Shown here: one piece after another, positions 38,392 through 48,153 of the stretch
Position numbering within the stretch: the first letter of the stretch is position 1
How the letters are laid out: every line of letters begins with the position of its first letter
Assembly (NCBI GenBank): GCA_013697785.1
Contig: JACCWE010000030.1
Coordinates: 32,079 to 96,078 of the forward strand
Direction of reading: 5' to 3'
DNA: 64,000 bases
Source: Gemmatimonadaceae bacterium
Lineage (GTDB): Bacteria > Gemmatimonadota > Gemmatimonadetes > Gemmatimonadales > Gemmatimonadaceae
Notes under the pieces: model-generated
What the model saw: only the letters and a program-made list of their open reading frames with translations
Databases searched by the model: none
Told to the model about the DNA's origin: nothing
Made by a program: the position numbers and the translations under genes

Positions 38392-39978
38392 ATGGACCGA
38401 ATCCTGGTCACCGGCGGAACCAGCTTTTCCGGTCTGCATCTCGTTCGAAGTCTCGTACGCGAAGGTCATGCGGTCCGCGTCATGACGCGATCACTCGAGC
38501 GCGCCCGCGCGCTCCTTCCCGCCGAAGCGGAGATCATCGCCGGCGAGATAACGGAGCGCCTCGATGTCGTCCGCGCGATGGAGGGGCGCGAGATCGTCTA
38601 CCATCTCGCCGACAGCTCGGGCGCCGGCCGCATCACCGATGCCCGCGACCACTGGCGCATCAACGTGCAGGGCACGCGGCTCGTCATGCAGGCCGCGATG
38701 GAAGCCGGCGTCCGGCGCATCGTCCACTGCGGGACGGCGCGCGTACACGGCGATACCGGCCCCGGCTCCGCAAACGAGGAGTCCGCGTTCCGCCCCACCA
38801 ACGCGTACGAGCTCACGAAGATGCAGGCCGAGCGTCTGGCGTTGCTGTTCGTGAGCGAGTGCGATCTTCCGATCGTCGTCGCGCGACCCACGTGGACCTA
38901 TGGCGCCGACGATCGCCGCTTCCGTGGCATGATGGCGTCGGTGCGCCGAGGCCACGTGGTAATTCCAGGAACGCGCACGGCGCGCGTGCACCCGATCCAC
39001 GTCGAGGATCTCGTGCGCGGGCTCAAGCTTCTCGCCACGCGCGATGCCGCGATCGGCGAGTCGTTCATCCTCGGCGGCCCCGAGCATCTCTCGCTCGATG
39101 AGCTGATCACCGTTCTCGCGCGCGCGGTGGGAGTGAAGCGCCCGCAGGTGCACATTCCCGAGCTGTCGACGCGCGCACTCGTGTGGGCGTCGGAGCGATT
39201 CGGAACTTTCGGCGGCGCAATGCGCGGTCGACTCGAATTCTTCACGAAGAGCCATGTCTTCGACATCGGCAAGGCAGCGCGTGTGCTCGGCTTCACGCCG
39301 CGGGTCTCCGTGTCGGAGGGAGTCGGACGCACCGTACTCTGGGAGGAGCGCGTCGCGCTCGTCTCGCGCGAGAAGAGCGTCGCACGCCGCCGCTCGTTGG
39401 AGATCGCGCGGCCATCCGGCGAGCTTCGCCGCCGCTACGGGCTCACCGATGATGCGCTGATCGTCGGAGCCGTCTCGCGATTCTTCCCGCTCTCCGGCAC
39501 GCGCCATCTGCTCGACGCGTTCCCTCGCGTGCACACGGCTGTGCCCTCAGCGCGGCTGCTCGTGGTGGGCGAGGGCGCGCAGCGCGAACTGCTCGAGGCT
39601 CAGGCCACCCGCCTCGGAATAGCTCCCTTCGTGATCTTCGCAGGGATGGGCGAGGATCTTCCCGCGCATCTGCGCCTGTGCGACGTCGCCGTCGTTTCTT
39701 CGACCGACGATGGACTCTCGCTCGCGGCGATGGAAGCGCTGAGCGCCGGCGTGCCGCTGATCGCCACGCGTGCGAAGGGACTCTCGTCCATCGTGCGCGA
39801 CGGCGAGAATGGACTGCTGGTTCCGCCGGGCGACGCTGATGCGCTCGCTTCCGCGATCATCCGGGTGCTGCGAAATCCGGTGCTGCGGGGAGAGCTCGCA
39901 GCGCGGATCAGCGCTGCCGGACGGGTCGGAGCATTCGACCATTTGGCCGACGCTTCGACCCGGGCCGCGAGCGGCTGA
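38392..39978 (+). CDS. NAD-dependent epimerase fused to GT4-like C-terminal domain
   Basis: 528 residues, ATG preceded by CGGAG. Residues 1-320 are an extended SDR epimerase: TGGTSFSGLHL NAD loop, GTARVHGDTGPG, and the catalytic Y-x3-K in NAYELTKMQAE. Residues ~345-515 match only the nucleotide-sugar-binding half of a GT4 enzyme (ARLLVVGEGAQRELLEAQA, GLSLAAMEALSAGVPLI, NGLLVPPGDADALASAI). The acceptor half is absent. In the GT part, the usual R-x4-KG is SRFFPLSG (Lys lost) and the first Glu of E-x7-E is Asp, so it may bind nucleotide without transferring sugar. Confidence 0.8.
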   Translation: MDRILVTGGTSFSGLHLVRSLVREGHAVRVMTRSLERARALLPAEAEIIAGEITERLDVVRAMEGREIVYHLADSSGAGRITDARDHWRINVQGTRLVMQAAMEAGVRRIVHCGTARVHGDTGPGSANEESAFRPTNAYELTKMQAERLALLFVSECDLPIVVARPTWTYGADDRRFRGMMASVRRGHVVIPGTRTARVHPIHVEDLVRGLKLLATRDAAIGESFILGGPEHLSLDELITVLARAVGVKRPQVHIPELSTRALVWASERFGTFGGAMRGRLEFFTKSHVFDIGKAARVLGFTPRVSVSEGVGRTVLWEERVALVSREKSVARRRSLEIARPSGELRRRYGLTDDALIVGAVSRFFPLSGTRHLLDAFPRVHTAVPSARLLVVGEGAQRELLEAQATRLGIAPFVIFAGMGEDLPAHLRLCDVAVVSSTDDGLSLAAMEALSAGVPLIATRAKGLSSIVRDGENGLLVPPGDADALASAIIRVLRNPVLRGELAARISAAGRVGAFDHLADASTRAASG

Positions 39979-40067
39979 GGCTTGCGAGAGGCGCATCTTC
40001 GTGCTTGTCTAGGATTGTCCCACGCGTAGCAGCTCCGCGCCAATCCGTACGCCCTCAACAAGGTTCA

Positions 40068-42458
40068 ATGCGTCTTCAGCTCATTGCCGCTGCCCTCGTG
40101 GGCGGCGTCGCCTCGCTCGCCGCCCAGCAGCCGTCCGCTTCCACTGCATCACCCGCCCCCGCATCGCGTGGAAGCTTCGACTTCACAATCAAGGGAATCA
40201 TGCGCGGCCACGATCTCGTTGGCCGATCGCCGCAGGACGTGCGCTGGTCCGCCGACAATCGCTGGATTTATTTTGCGTGGAATCCGCCGGGCACCGATGC
40301 GCTGGAGCCGCTGCACGCCTATCGCGTGCGCGCGGAGGCGGGCGCGGTCCCGGAGTCGCTCACGGTCGCGCAGATGGACAGCGCGGGCCCGCTTGCGGCG
40401 AATGGCGTGCTGTCCGCCGACAGGAGCTCGCGCGCGGTGGAGTGGGGCGGCGACATCTACGTCGCAAACATCAAAACGGGTGCGCTGCGCCGCCTGACGA
40501 ACACCGTCGCGCACGAGACCGATCCGCACTTCGATCGTGGCTCGCGCCATGTGTTCTTCGTGCGCGACAACAATGCCTTTTCCTTTGATCTGGCGACCGG
40601 CGAGGAGAAGCAGCTCTCGGACATTCGCACCGGCCCGAAGCCGAAGGAGAAGGAGGACGAGAAGCTGACACCGCAGCGCGCCGATCTCGAGGCGCAGCAG
40701 CGCGAGCTCCTCGGCGCCGTGCGCGATGAATGGCACATCGACTCGCTCAGGAAGAGCCTCAAGGCGCAGCGCGATTCGCTCGAGCCCACGACCCTCTGGC
40801 TGAAGCAGGATGAGACGGTGAGCTCGATCTCCGTCTCGCCTGCGGCGAACGCGCTCCTCCTCGTGACGACCATTCCGGCGGGCGACAAACAGCGTGTCAC
40901 CGACATTCCGCATTACGTGTCGAAGAGTGGCTACACCGAGGAGCAGAAGTCGCGCGAGAAGGTCGGCGACGTCCAGGATGGCGGGCGCGTCGCGTACATC
41001 CCCCTCACGCGCGGCGATGTGTCGTGGCTCTCGCTGATTCCGGGAGATACGACGAACGCTCCGGGGCTCGCGATCGTGAACGGCTGGAGCGACGACGGCG
41101 CGACGGCGCTCGTCTTCGCGGTGAGCTTCGACTGGAAGACACGCTTCCTCTACACCGTGGGCGCGAAGGGCGCGCTCTCGGCGCTCGACACGCTGCGCGA
41201 CAGTGCGTGGGTCGATGGACCGGCGTTCGGCCAGGCGGGATTCTTCGACGGCGGCAAGCGCATTTGGTTCATCTCGGAGGCCGACGGCTACGCGCATCTC
41301 TACTCGATGGCGGCGAACGGAAGCGACAAGCGCCAGCTGACGAAGGGCAAATGGGAGGTCGTGGACGTCGCGCTTTCGAACGACCGGCGGTCATTCTATT
41401 TGCACACGAGCGAGCTCTCGCCGTTCGAACAGCAGTTCTATCGGATGGCGACCACGGGCGGCGCCCGCACGCAGATCACGAAGACGAGCGGCGGGCATCA
41501 GGTCGTCGTCTCGCCGAACGAGCAGCTTCTCGCCGATGTCTATTCGACGTCGAACCGGCCGCCCGAGCTGTACGTCATGCGCAATCAGGCCGGCGCGGCG
41601 GAGACGCGACTCACGCTCTCGCCGACGACGGAATGGCTCAGCTTCCCGTGGCTCGTTCCGGAGATCGTGATGGTGCCGGCATCCGACGGCGTGCAGGTTC
41701 CGGCGCGCATCTACCATCCGAGCGACATGAGCGCACGACCGAACGGTGCGGCTGTGATCTTCGTGCACGGCGCCGGCTATCTACACAACGTCAATCACTA
41801 TTGGTCGTACTACTTCCGCGAGTACATGTTCAATCACTACCTCGCGTCGAAGGGCTACACCGTCATCGATATCGACTATCGCGGCTCGGCGGGCTACGGA
41901 CGCGATTGGCGCGCGGCGATCTACCGTCACATGGGCGGCCGCGATCTGCAGGACGAGGTCGACGGATCGAAGTACCTGCACGACAAGTACGGGATCGATC
42001 CCAAGCGCATTGGCATCTACGGCGGCAGCTACGGCGGCTTCATGACGCTCATGGCGTTGCTCACCGAGTCGCCACACTTCGGCGCCGGCGCTGCGGTGCG
42101 TTCGGTAACGGACTGGGCGCACTACAACCACGGCTACACTTCGCGGATTCTCAACACCCCGGAGAAGGACAGCATGGCGTATCGCCAGTCCTCGCCGATC
42201 TACTTCGCGGAGGGACTCAAGGATCCCCTTCTGATGCTGCACGGCATGGTCGATGACAACGTGCACTTCCAGGACATCGTTCGGCTCACCGAGCGCTTCA
42301 TCGAGCTCGGAAAAACGAATTGGGATCTCGCGGTATATCCGGTGGAACGCCACGAATTCGTGCGCACGGCCAGCTGGCAGGACGAATACCGCCGGATCTA
42401 CGAGCTCTTCGATCGCACGATCGCGCATCCGAAGGAACCGGCGCCGCGTGCACACTGA
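40068..42458 (+). CDS. S9-family prolyl oligopeptidase/DPP-type serine peptidase
   Basis: 796 residues from ATG 40068, with signal peptide MRLQLIAAALVGGVASLAAQ. An N-terminal beta-propeller (repeated D/W-rich blades such as DVRWSADNRWIYFAW) is followed by an alpha/beta-hydrolase domain. The nucleophile is Ser654 in GIYGGSYGGFM, with Asp near 729 in GMVDDNVHF and His762 in VERHEF. It probably degrades peptides in the periplasm or outside, which suits the peptide transporter CstA upstream and ybdD, which overlaps its end by 11 bases. Confidence 0.92.
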   Translation: MRLQLIAAALVGGVASLAAQQPSASTASPAPASRGSFDFTIKGIMRGHDLVGRSPQDVRWSADNRWIYFAWNPPGTDALEPLHAYRVRAEAGAVPESLTVAQMDSAGPLAANGVLSADRSSRAVEWGGDIYVANIKTGALRRLTNTVAHETDPHFDRGSRHVFFVRDNNAFSFDLATGEEKQLSDIRTGPKPKEKEDEKLTPQRADLEAQQRELLGAVRDEWHIDSLRKSLKAQRDSLEPTTLWLKQDETVSSISVSPAANALLLVTTIPAGDKQRVTDIPHYVSKSGYTEEQKSREKVGDVQDGGRVAYIPLTRGDVSWLSLIPGDTTNAPGLAIVNGWSDDGATALVFAVSFDWKTRFLYTVGAKGALSALDTLRDSAWVDGPAFGQAGFFDGGKRIWFISEADGYAHLYSMAANGSDKRQLTKGKWEVVDVALSNDRRSFYLHTSELSPFEQQFYRMATTGGARTQITKTSGGHQVVVSPNEQLLADVYSTSNRPPELYVMRNQAGAAETRLTLSPTTEWLSFPWLVPEIVMVPASDGVQVPARIYHPSDMSARPNGAAVIFVHGAGYLHNVNHYWSYYFREYMFNHYLASKGYTVIDIDYRGSAGYGRDWRAAIYRHMGGRDLQDEVDGSKYLHDKYGIDPKRIGIYGGSYGGFMTLMALLTESPHFGAGAAVRSVTDWAHYNHGYTSRILNTPEKDSMAYRQSSPIYFAEGLKDPLLMLHGMVDDNVHFQDIVRLTERFIELGKTNWDLAVYPVERHEFVRTASWQDEYRRIYELFDRTIAHPKEPAPRAH

Positions 42459-42663
42459 CGCGGCGAATGAGTCTCGCTCCATTGCCGCACGACTCGCTCG
42501 TGCCGTAGCGGCCGTGCGCACGATGATCGGCGCGCCGGACTACGCGCGCTACCTCGCGCATCAGCGCACCAGACACCCCGATGCGACACCGCTCTCGCGC
42601 GAAGAGTTCGCGCGAGAGCGGGAGCGAGCCAGGTACGAGGGAACGGGCAGCCGCTGCTGCTAG
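42448..42663 (+). CDS. ybdD: YbdD/YjiX-family small protein, CstA partner
   Basis: 71 residues from GTG 42448, overlapping the S9 peptidase stop by 11 bases. It matches the family core: MIGAPDYARYLAHQRTRHPD, then PLSREEFARERERARYEGTG, ending SRCC. In enterobacteria ybdD/yjiX lies right behind cstA/btsT and is thought to assist the transporter. Here two genes separate them, but all are on the same strand within 6.5 kb. The open frame starting at 42253 is out-of-frame extension. Confidence 0.85.
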   Translation: MHTDAANESRSIAARLARAVAAVRTMIGAPDYARYLAHQRTRHPDATPLSREEFARERERARYEGTGSRCC

Positions 42664-42685
42664 CTGCCGGTTCTCAGCGCAATAG

Positions 42686-43768
42686 TTACTTCGAGATCGC
42701 GATTCCCCACGGTGACTTCCCGCCGGGGATGTGCTTCACCACCTGATTCGTGCTCGCGTCGATCACCGAGATGTCGTTCGACGGACCGTTCGCGGTGTAG
42801 ACCCACTTTCCATCCGCGCTCACCGCTATTCCCCACGGGCGCTTGCCCACCTGGAACGGCGTCCCCACCGAATCGTTCTTCGTGTCGATGACCGCCGCCG
42901 TGCCGCCGCGCCCAGTCGTGATGTAGAGATGCTCGCCGTCGGGCGCCATCGCGGTGCCCATCGGCTTCGCGCCCTCGCCCGGGATCGTCAGATTCTTGAT
43001 CACCTTGTACTTCTTCGCATCGACGACTGTCACCGTTCCGCCGACTTCGTTGGTGATGTACGCCCTCTTTCCGTCCGGTGTGAACGCGATACCGCGCGGA
43101 CGCTTCCCGGTTGGGAAGGTCGCTACGATCTTCTTCGTCGCGAGGTCGAGCACCGACACCGTACCGCTCCCCTCGTTCGTCGCGTAGAGCACCTTGTTGT
43201 CGGGATGGATCTGCACACCCTCAGGCTCCGATCCGATCGGCACCGTGCCGATGATCTTCCGCGAGTCGACGTCGATCAGCGTGAGCGTCCCGCCATCCTC
43301 GTTGGACACGTAGATCGTCTTGCCATCGCTCGAGATCGCGAATGCCTCGGGATCGAGACCGCCGGGGAGGTTCGCCACCTTCTTCCCGGTGGAGAGATCG
43401 ATCAGCGCGATCCCGTCCTTCGTGCGATCGGCCGGCGGTAGCGTCTTCTCGTCGACGCCCGGTCCCGCCTTCGGTGATCCACTCACCGCGACGATGAGCA
43501 GTTTTCCGTCCGGACTCACGCGCAAGCCGCGCGGGCGTTGACCCGGATCGAGCGTGGCGACGACGCTGTCCGTCTTCGCGCTGATGACGGTGATGTCGTT
43601 GCCGTCCTCATTGGAAACGAACAGGTACGGGCCGCCGCTCGTGAAATCCATCTGCGTCGGCTTCGGCGCCGCAGCTACAGTCGTATCCGCCGCCGGCGGC
43701 TTGTTCTCTCCCTTGCATCCGATCGCCACCACCGCAGCGACCGTCCCCACTATCGCTCGACGCCACAT
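42686..43768 (-). CDS. YVTN/YncE-type beta-propeller lipoprotein
   Basis: 360 residues from ATG 43768 with a lipoprotein signal (AVVAIGCKG). About seven propeller repeats, each with V-S-N/T-N-E-x-G-x-x-[TV]-V-D and P-x-G-[IV]-x-[FV]-S/T-P-D-G-K, e.g. LFVSNEDGNDITVISAKTDS and PRGIAFTPDGKRAYITNEVG. Such proteins are periplasmic or surface binding scaffolds; the ligand is unknown. It is convergent with ybdD, 22 bases away. Confidence 0.85.
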   Translation of the reverse strand: MWRRAIVGTVAAVVAIGCKGENKPPAADTTVAAAPKPTQMDFTSGGPYLFVSNEDGNDITVISAKTDSVVATLDPGQRPRGLRVSPDGKLLIVAVSGSPKAGPGVDEKTLPPADRTKDGIALIDLSTGKKVANLPGGLDPEAFAISSDGKTIYVSNEDGGTLTLIDVDSRKIIGTVPIGSEPEGVQIHPDNKVLYATNEGSGTVSVLDLATKKIVATFPTGKRPRGIAFTPDGKRAYITNEVGGTVTVVDAKKYKVIKNLTIPGEGAKPMGTAMAPDGEHLYITTGRGGTAAVIDTKNDSVGTPFQVGKRPWGIAVSADGKWVYTANGPSNDISVIDASTNQVVKHIPGGKSPWGIAISK

Positions 43769-43812
43769 ATGCGCTCTCCATTGGATGTTCGAACCACCAC
43801 TTCGATGCACCA

Positions 43813-45414
43813 TCATGATGCCGCCAATCCCATTCCCCATCGCGCCAGCGCCGTCGGCAGCGCGCCGTACTGCAACAGCTCCTCGTGAAAGGTTCCGAGT
43901 GTGAACTCCTCGGCGCGTGCCTTCCTCAGATCCTGTCGCAGCGCGAGAATGTCGCGCCGCCCAACTGCGTAGCAGAGCTGGTACGTCGGATACGCGCAGT
44001 AGCGCTTCGCCTCGGCATCGGCGATGCTGGCGTCCAGCCCGAGCTCGCTCTGCAGCCGCTCCGACGCCTCCTCCATTCGCATCCCCTTCGTGTGCAGCGA
44101 CACGTCGAGGATCACGCGCACGGCGCGCCACAATAAATTGTGCGCCTGGAAGAACCGCTCCTCAGCGGAGTCGAGGAAGCCCATCTCGGCCATCAGCGAC
44201 TCGCAGTAGAGCGCCCACCCTTCGCGCGACGCCGGCGTCGACAGTACACGCCGCGGCACGCTCGAGAGTGTGTTGCCGATCGACATCTGCAGATGATGAC
44301 CCGGAATTCCTTCATGCAGCGCCGTGCTCGGAAGCTCGGCCCGGCACTGCGGTCGCCACGACTGCCCCTCGTCCGGCAGCGTCACGAGAAAAAGTCCGCG
44401 CTGCACCGGATCGAATGCGCCCGGCCCCTGATACGCCGCGAGCGGAATCAGCGGCCTGAGAAAGTCGGGAGTCGGCATGACTTCCAGCACCGCATCCGTC
44501 GCCGGCATGAGCTGTTGGGTGATCGTGAAGTGCCGCGCTGCATCCATCGCCTCCCGATACTCATCGAGTACGCTCTCGGGACTCGGAACGTCGCTCCTGA
44601 GCCGCTCGGCGATCTCCTGCCAGGACGCGCCCGGATCGATCTCTGCCGCGATCTCCTCGAGCTCCGCGATCGCGCTCGCGCGCAGATCCTCGCCGAAGCG
44701 AAGCAGCTCGTCCGCATTCTCCGCGATCATGTGCGCCGTGTGCAGCTTTCGGTCGAAGAGCTCGCGACCGATCGCGAAGTGGTCGCCCGCGCGCCCCGTC
44801 ATCTCGCTGAGTGCCTCGCCGAACGCATCGAGCGACTCGACCGCGAGCACCCGCGCGCGCTCGAGCTCGAGGGGATCGAGCATCGAGAGATCGAGCGACG
44901 GGGCATCGAGCCCATCCTGTATCAGCGCGATCGCGCCGGGGATCATCGAAGCCGCTACGCCCACGAAGATCGAGTCCGGCTCCGTGAGCACCGACACCGC
45001 CGCCTCGAGAAACGCAGGCAGCGCATCGAGGCGCGCGAGCAGCGCCGCCGCTCGCGCCGACGGATCCGCTGGAACTCGTGCGAGCAGCAGGAAGATCCCG
45101 TTCACCGCGTGCATCAGGTGGTACGACGGATCGTGAACGAACTGACGCTCCTTGCCGAGCAGCAGCATGTCGTGCCGCAGCGAATGCAGCACGGCCGTGC
45201 GATCGATTTCCTCGTCGAGCGTGTCCGCCTCCGCCTCCTCGATCGCATTCTCGTACGCGACCAGCGCCGCGAGTTGCTCGCGCACGGAATCCGCGTCGTA
45301 CGCCGCGAAGAGGCCATCGAACTCTGAAAGTCCGTGGAACGTCGCCTCGACGGGATTGAGGCGCCATCGCAGGTCCAGGTAGCCGCCCATCACGGCGGAG
45401 AACGGCGCGCTCAT
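43813..45414 (-). CDS. DUF885-family putative metallopeptidase
   Basis: 533 residues, overlapping the upstream synthase stop (ATGA). DUF885 landmarks: a long helical N-terminal part, FLVTLPDEGQSW, the zinc-type motif ALHEGIPGHHLQMS (HEGxPGHH near 364), REGWALYCESLMAEMG (Glu ligand) and YQLCYAVGRRDIL. These proteins are predicted carboxypeptidase-like zinc hydrolases. No signal peptide is seen here, unlike many family members, suggesting a cytoplasmic enzyme. Confidence 0.88.
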   Translation of the reverse strand: MSAPFSAVMGGYLDLRWRLNPVEATFHGLSEFDGLFAAYDADSVREQLAALVAYENAIEEAEADTLDEEIDRTAVLHSLRHDMLLLGKERQFVHDPSYHLMHAVNGIFLLLARVPADPSARAAALLARLDALPAFLEAAVSVLTEPDSIFVGVAASMIPGAIALIQDGLDAPSLDLSMLDPLELERARVLAVESLDAFGEALSEMTGRAGDHFAIGRELFDRKLHTAHMIAENADELLRFGEDLRASAIAELEEIAAEIDPGASWQEIAERLRSDVPSPESVLDEYREAMDAARHFTITQQLMPATDAVLEVMPTPDFLRPLIPLAAYQGPGAFDPVQRGLFLVTLPDEGQSWRPQCRAELPSTALHEGIPGHHLQMSIGNTLSSVPRRVLSTPASREGWALYCESLMAEMGFLDSAEERFFQAHNLLWRAVRVILDVSLHTKGMRMEEASERLQSELGLDASIADAEAKRYCAYPTYQLCYAVGRRDILALRQDLRKARAEEFTLGTFHEELLQYGALPTALARWGMGLAAS

Positions 45415-46661
45415 GCGGTGACCGCAATCCGCTTGTGCTCCGCGACGAGCGCCGAGAGCTCATCGTCGCGCAACGTGCGCGTCGCACTCTTCGCCGCGTC
45501 GAGGATGTAGCGGCAGAGCGGCTCGTCGCTCGAATCATGGCCGTGCGCCTCGAGCCACGAACGCACGTTCGATATTCCCGACACGTGGCCCACGTCGATG
45601 CGCTGCGACAGCCCGTAGTCCCCCGCAGGAACTCCCGAGTAGATCCGATCCGCGAGCCACGCGTCGCCCTTCTTCTGCGCCTTCGCGATCGCCGCGGCGT
45701 GCACACCCGTCGCCGTGCGGAACGCATCTTCGCCCACCACCGGATAGGTCGGCGGAATCGGGATGCCGAGCGCGCGCGAGGCGAGCGCCGTGTACTCCGG
45801 GAGCTTCGAGAGATCGTGCCGATGCGCGCCGAGCAGGCGGAGATTGACGAGGAGCAGATCCATCTCGGCATTGCCCACCCGCTCGCCAATGCCGAGCGCG
45901 GTCCCGTGCACGCGGTCCGCGCCGGCCTCGATCGCGGCGAAGCAGTTCGCGAGCCCGTTGCCGCGGTCGCGGTGGCCGTGCCAGTCGATCTTCACATCGA
46001 TCCCGGTGGGGGCGACGATCTCGTCGCGGGCGAATCGCACGAGCGCGCGCACGCCATCGGGCGTCGCGTGGCCGACGGTGTCCGCCAGGCAGATGCGGCG
46101 CGCGCCACACGCGATCGCGGCGCCGTAGAGCGCGCGAAGCGTCTCCGGCGCTGCACGAGTCGTGTCTTCGGTGACGAACATCAGCGAGAGTCCTTCGCTC
46201 ACCGCGAACTTCACGGCGTCCTCGCTCACTTTCACCATCTTCTCGAGTGTCCAGTCCTCGGCGTACTGCCGTATCGGCGACGAGCCAATGAACGTCGCCG
46301 CCTCGATCGCCAGCCCCGATTCCTGCGCGATGCGAGCGATTGGCTCGATGTCGCTCGCGAGGGTCCGAGCGGCGCAGTTGGCCGCGATCGGGAGCTTCGC
46401 GCCCACGATCTCCTTCGCGAGCGCGAGCGTGTCCGCGCGTGTGCGCGGGCCCGCGCCCGGAAGGCCGATGTTCGCGGCGGCGATGCCCAGGTCGGCCATC
46501 AGATGCAGCAGCGCCTTCTTGTCCTCGATCGATGGATCGAGCACCGATGGCGACTGCAGCCCGTCGCGCAGCGTTTCGTCGAGGAGCTCCACGCGAGACT
46601 GCCCCCACTGAAAGCCCGGGGAGCGTGTGTTCCAATCGTAAATGAGCTCGTGTTCCTGCAT
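45411..46661 (-). CDS. 2-isopropylmalate synthase/HMG-CoA-lyase-like enzyme
   Basis: 416 residues from ATG 46661. DRE-TIM fold: LLDETLRDGLQSPSV at the start, DTVGHATPDGVRALV, metal ligands in DWHGHRDRGNGLAN (HxH), and GIGERVGNAEMDLLLVNL. It has the downstream LeuA-type segment TGVHAAAIAKAQKKGD but lacks room for the LeuA allosteric domain (LeuA is over 500 residues). It condenses acetyl-CoA with an oxo acid; isopropylmalate, citramalate and homocitrate synthases are all possible. Coupled to the DUF885 gene. Confidence 0.82.
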   Translation of the reverse strand: MQEHELIYDWNTRSPGFQWGQSRVELLDETLRDGLQSPSVLDPSIEDKKALLHLMADLGIAAANIGLPGAGPRTRADTLALAKEIVGAKLPIAANCAARTLASDIEPIARIAQESGLAIEAATFIGSSPIRQYAEDWTLEKMVKVSEDAVKFAVSEGLSLMFVTEDTTRAAPETLRALYGAAIACGARRICLADTVGHATPDGVRALVRFARDEIVAPTGIDVKIDWHGHRDRGNGLANCFAAIEAGADRVHGTALGIGERVGNAEMDLLLVNLRLLGAHRHDLSKLPEYTALASRALGIPIPPTYPVVGEDAFRTATGVHAAAIAKAQKKGDAWLADRIYSGVPAGDYGLSQRIDVGHVSGISNVRSWLEAHGHDSSDEPLCRYILDAAKSATRTLRDDELSALVAEHKRIAVTA

Positions 46662-46809
46662 GTCTGACCAGGGTAAACAGGGGCGTATTCTGTGGCTCGT
46701 TCCGAGACAGCCAGCCTGTGAAAGTGACGGTGGCGGGGCCAGGCTGACAATGGCCATCAGGCAGAGTGCGCTACTTGCGCGAGGCTGCAACTCCGCGCAA
46801 TTCAAAGGC

Positions 46810-48012
46810 ATGGACTCGAGCTCCCGAATTCGCGCGCTCTGGGACGCGCCAGCGCTCGCGGGCGCGCGCGCCGTAATCGAGCAGCGGGACGCGGCGACCA
46901 TTGGCGCGCAGATCGCCGTCTCCGAGATCGCGGCGCCGACCGGCGAGGAGGGACAGCGCGGCGACTGGATCGCGTCGCGCTTCCGGGCGCTCGGTCTCAC
47001 GGGCGTTCAGAGCGACGCCGCCGGCAACGTCCTCGGCACGCGCGCCGGCACCGAGGCGAGCGCGCCGGTGGTAATCTGCGCGCATCTCGACACTGTATTC
47101 CCGCGCGACGTGCCCCTCCGCGTAAAGCACGACGGCCCGCGCCTGATCGGCCCCGGCATCGGTGACAACGGCCGCGGCCTCGCGGCGATGCTCACGCTCG
47201 CAGCTGCTCTCGACGGGCAAAATCTCCGCACGCGCGCGCCTGTGATCTTCGCGGCGACGGTGGGCGAAGAAGGCGCGGGCGATTTGCGCGGCGCGAAGGA
47301 GCTCTTCGCGAACACGCTCAGCGACGCCGCCGCGGCGATCGCTCTCGACGGCGCCGGCGACGAGCGCATCGTCCACCGCGCGCTCGGCTCGCGGCGCTTT
47401 CGCATTCACTATCGTGGCGCGGGTGGCCACAGCTGGACGGCCTTCGGAGTGCCGAATGCCGTGCACGCCGCGGCAATTGCCGGTGCGCTGCTCGCGCGCA
47501 TCTCGCTTCCATCTCCGCCCCGTACCACGTTGTCGGTGGGGCGCATCGGCGGCGGCATCTCGGTGAACACGATCCCAGACGACGCGTGGCTCGAAATCGA
47601 TCTGCGCTCGACGTCGGAGAGCGCGCTTCGAACCTTCGAGAGCGAGATCCGCGCGGCGGCGACGGCAGCGCTGCACGAGGAAAATCTGCGCGGCACTCGC
47701 GGAGCGCCGCCGCTGGCGCTCGAAGTCACGGTAATCGGAGACAGGCCGAGCGGTGAGACCGATCGGTCTCTTCCGCTGGTGGCGGCGGCAATCGGGGCGA
47801 CTCGCCTGATAGGGCGCGATGCTGATCTCGCGACGGCCAGCACCGATGCCAACGTCCCGATCAGCCTCGGCATCCCCGCAATCGCGATCGGCGCCGGCGG
47901 CCGCGGCGGTGAGGCGCATACGGTGGCCGAGTGGTTCGAGAACAGCGCGGGCCACCTGGGTGTGGTGCGCGCGCTCGCGATCGTGGTTGCGAGCGCGGGG
48001 CTGGCACTGTAG
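46810..48012 (+). CDS. M20-family zinc dipeptidase/deacylase
   Basis: 400 residues from ATG 46810; in-frame ATG at 46750 is an alternative. M20 landmarks: APTGEEGQRGDW, first metal His/Asp in ICAHLDTVFP, bridging Asp in GPGIGDNGRGLA, catalytic Glu in TVGEEGAGDL, a dimerisation-domain segment RGAGGHSWTAFGVPNAVHAA and terminal His in EAHTVAEWFE. It resembles peptidase T/CPG2-like enzymes. Probably cytoplasmic peptide breakdown; the substrate is unknown. Divergent from the synthase gene. Confidence 0.9.
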   Translation: MDSSSRIRALWDAPALAGARAVIEQRDAATIGAQIAVSEIAAPTGEEGQRGDWIASRFRALGLTGVQSDAAGNVLGTRAGTEASAPVVICAHLDTVFPRDVPLRVKHDGPRLIGPGIGDNGRGLAAMLTLAAALDGQNLRTRAPVIFAATVGEEGAGDLRGAKELFANTLSDAAAAIALDGAGDERIVHRALGSRRFRIHYRGAGGHSWTAFGVPNAVHAAAIAGALLARISLPSPPRTTLSVGRIGGGISVNTIPDDAWLEIDLRSTSESALRTFESEIRAAATAALHEENLRGTRGAPPLALEVTVIGDRPSGETDRSLPLVAAAIGATRLIGRDADLATASTDANVPISLGIPAIAIGAGGRGGEAHTVAEWFENSAGHLGVVRALAIVVASAGLAL

Positions 48013-48020
48013 ATGCGGAA

Positions 48021-48153
48021 TTATGGTTTCGCGGAGAGTCCTTCGGCGGTCGACTGAGTAGAAGCCAAAGGTAGGTCTGCGCTTCGCAACAGCGAATCAA
48101 AGCGCGGGTCCACGCGCAGCGGATCGAACATGGGATCGCCGGGAAAGGTAATC
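48021..48153 (-). pseudogene. Detached C-terminal codons of the BTAD/TPR regulator
   Basis: This stretch, read one frame away from the regulator, encodes TFPGDPMFDPLRVDPRFD and a short tail ending ...GLSAKP before a stop at 48021. DPxFDPLRxDPRF is the typical last motif of BTAD/TPR proteins. It is therefore the displaced end of the upstream gene, separated by a single-base insertion in a T5 run, or by a sequencing error there. Confidence 0.6.

Noticed and set aside
42253-42447. Upstream extension of the ybdD frame
   Set aside because: Overlaps the S9 peptidase C-terminus out of frame; family homology begins only after GTG 42448.
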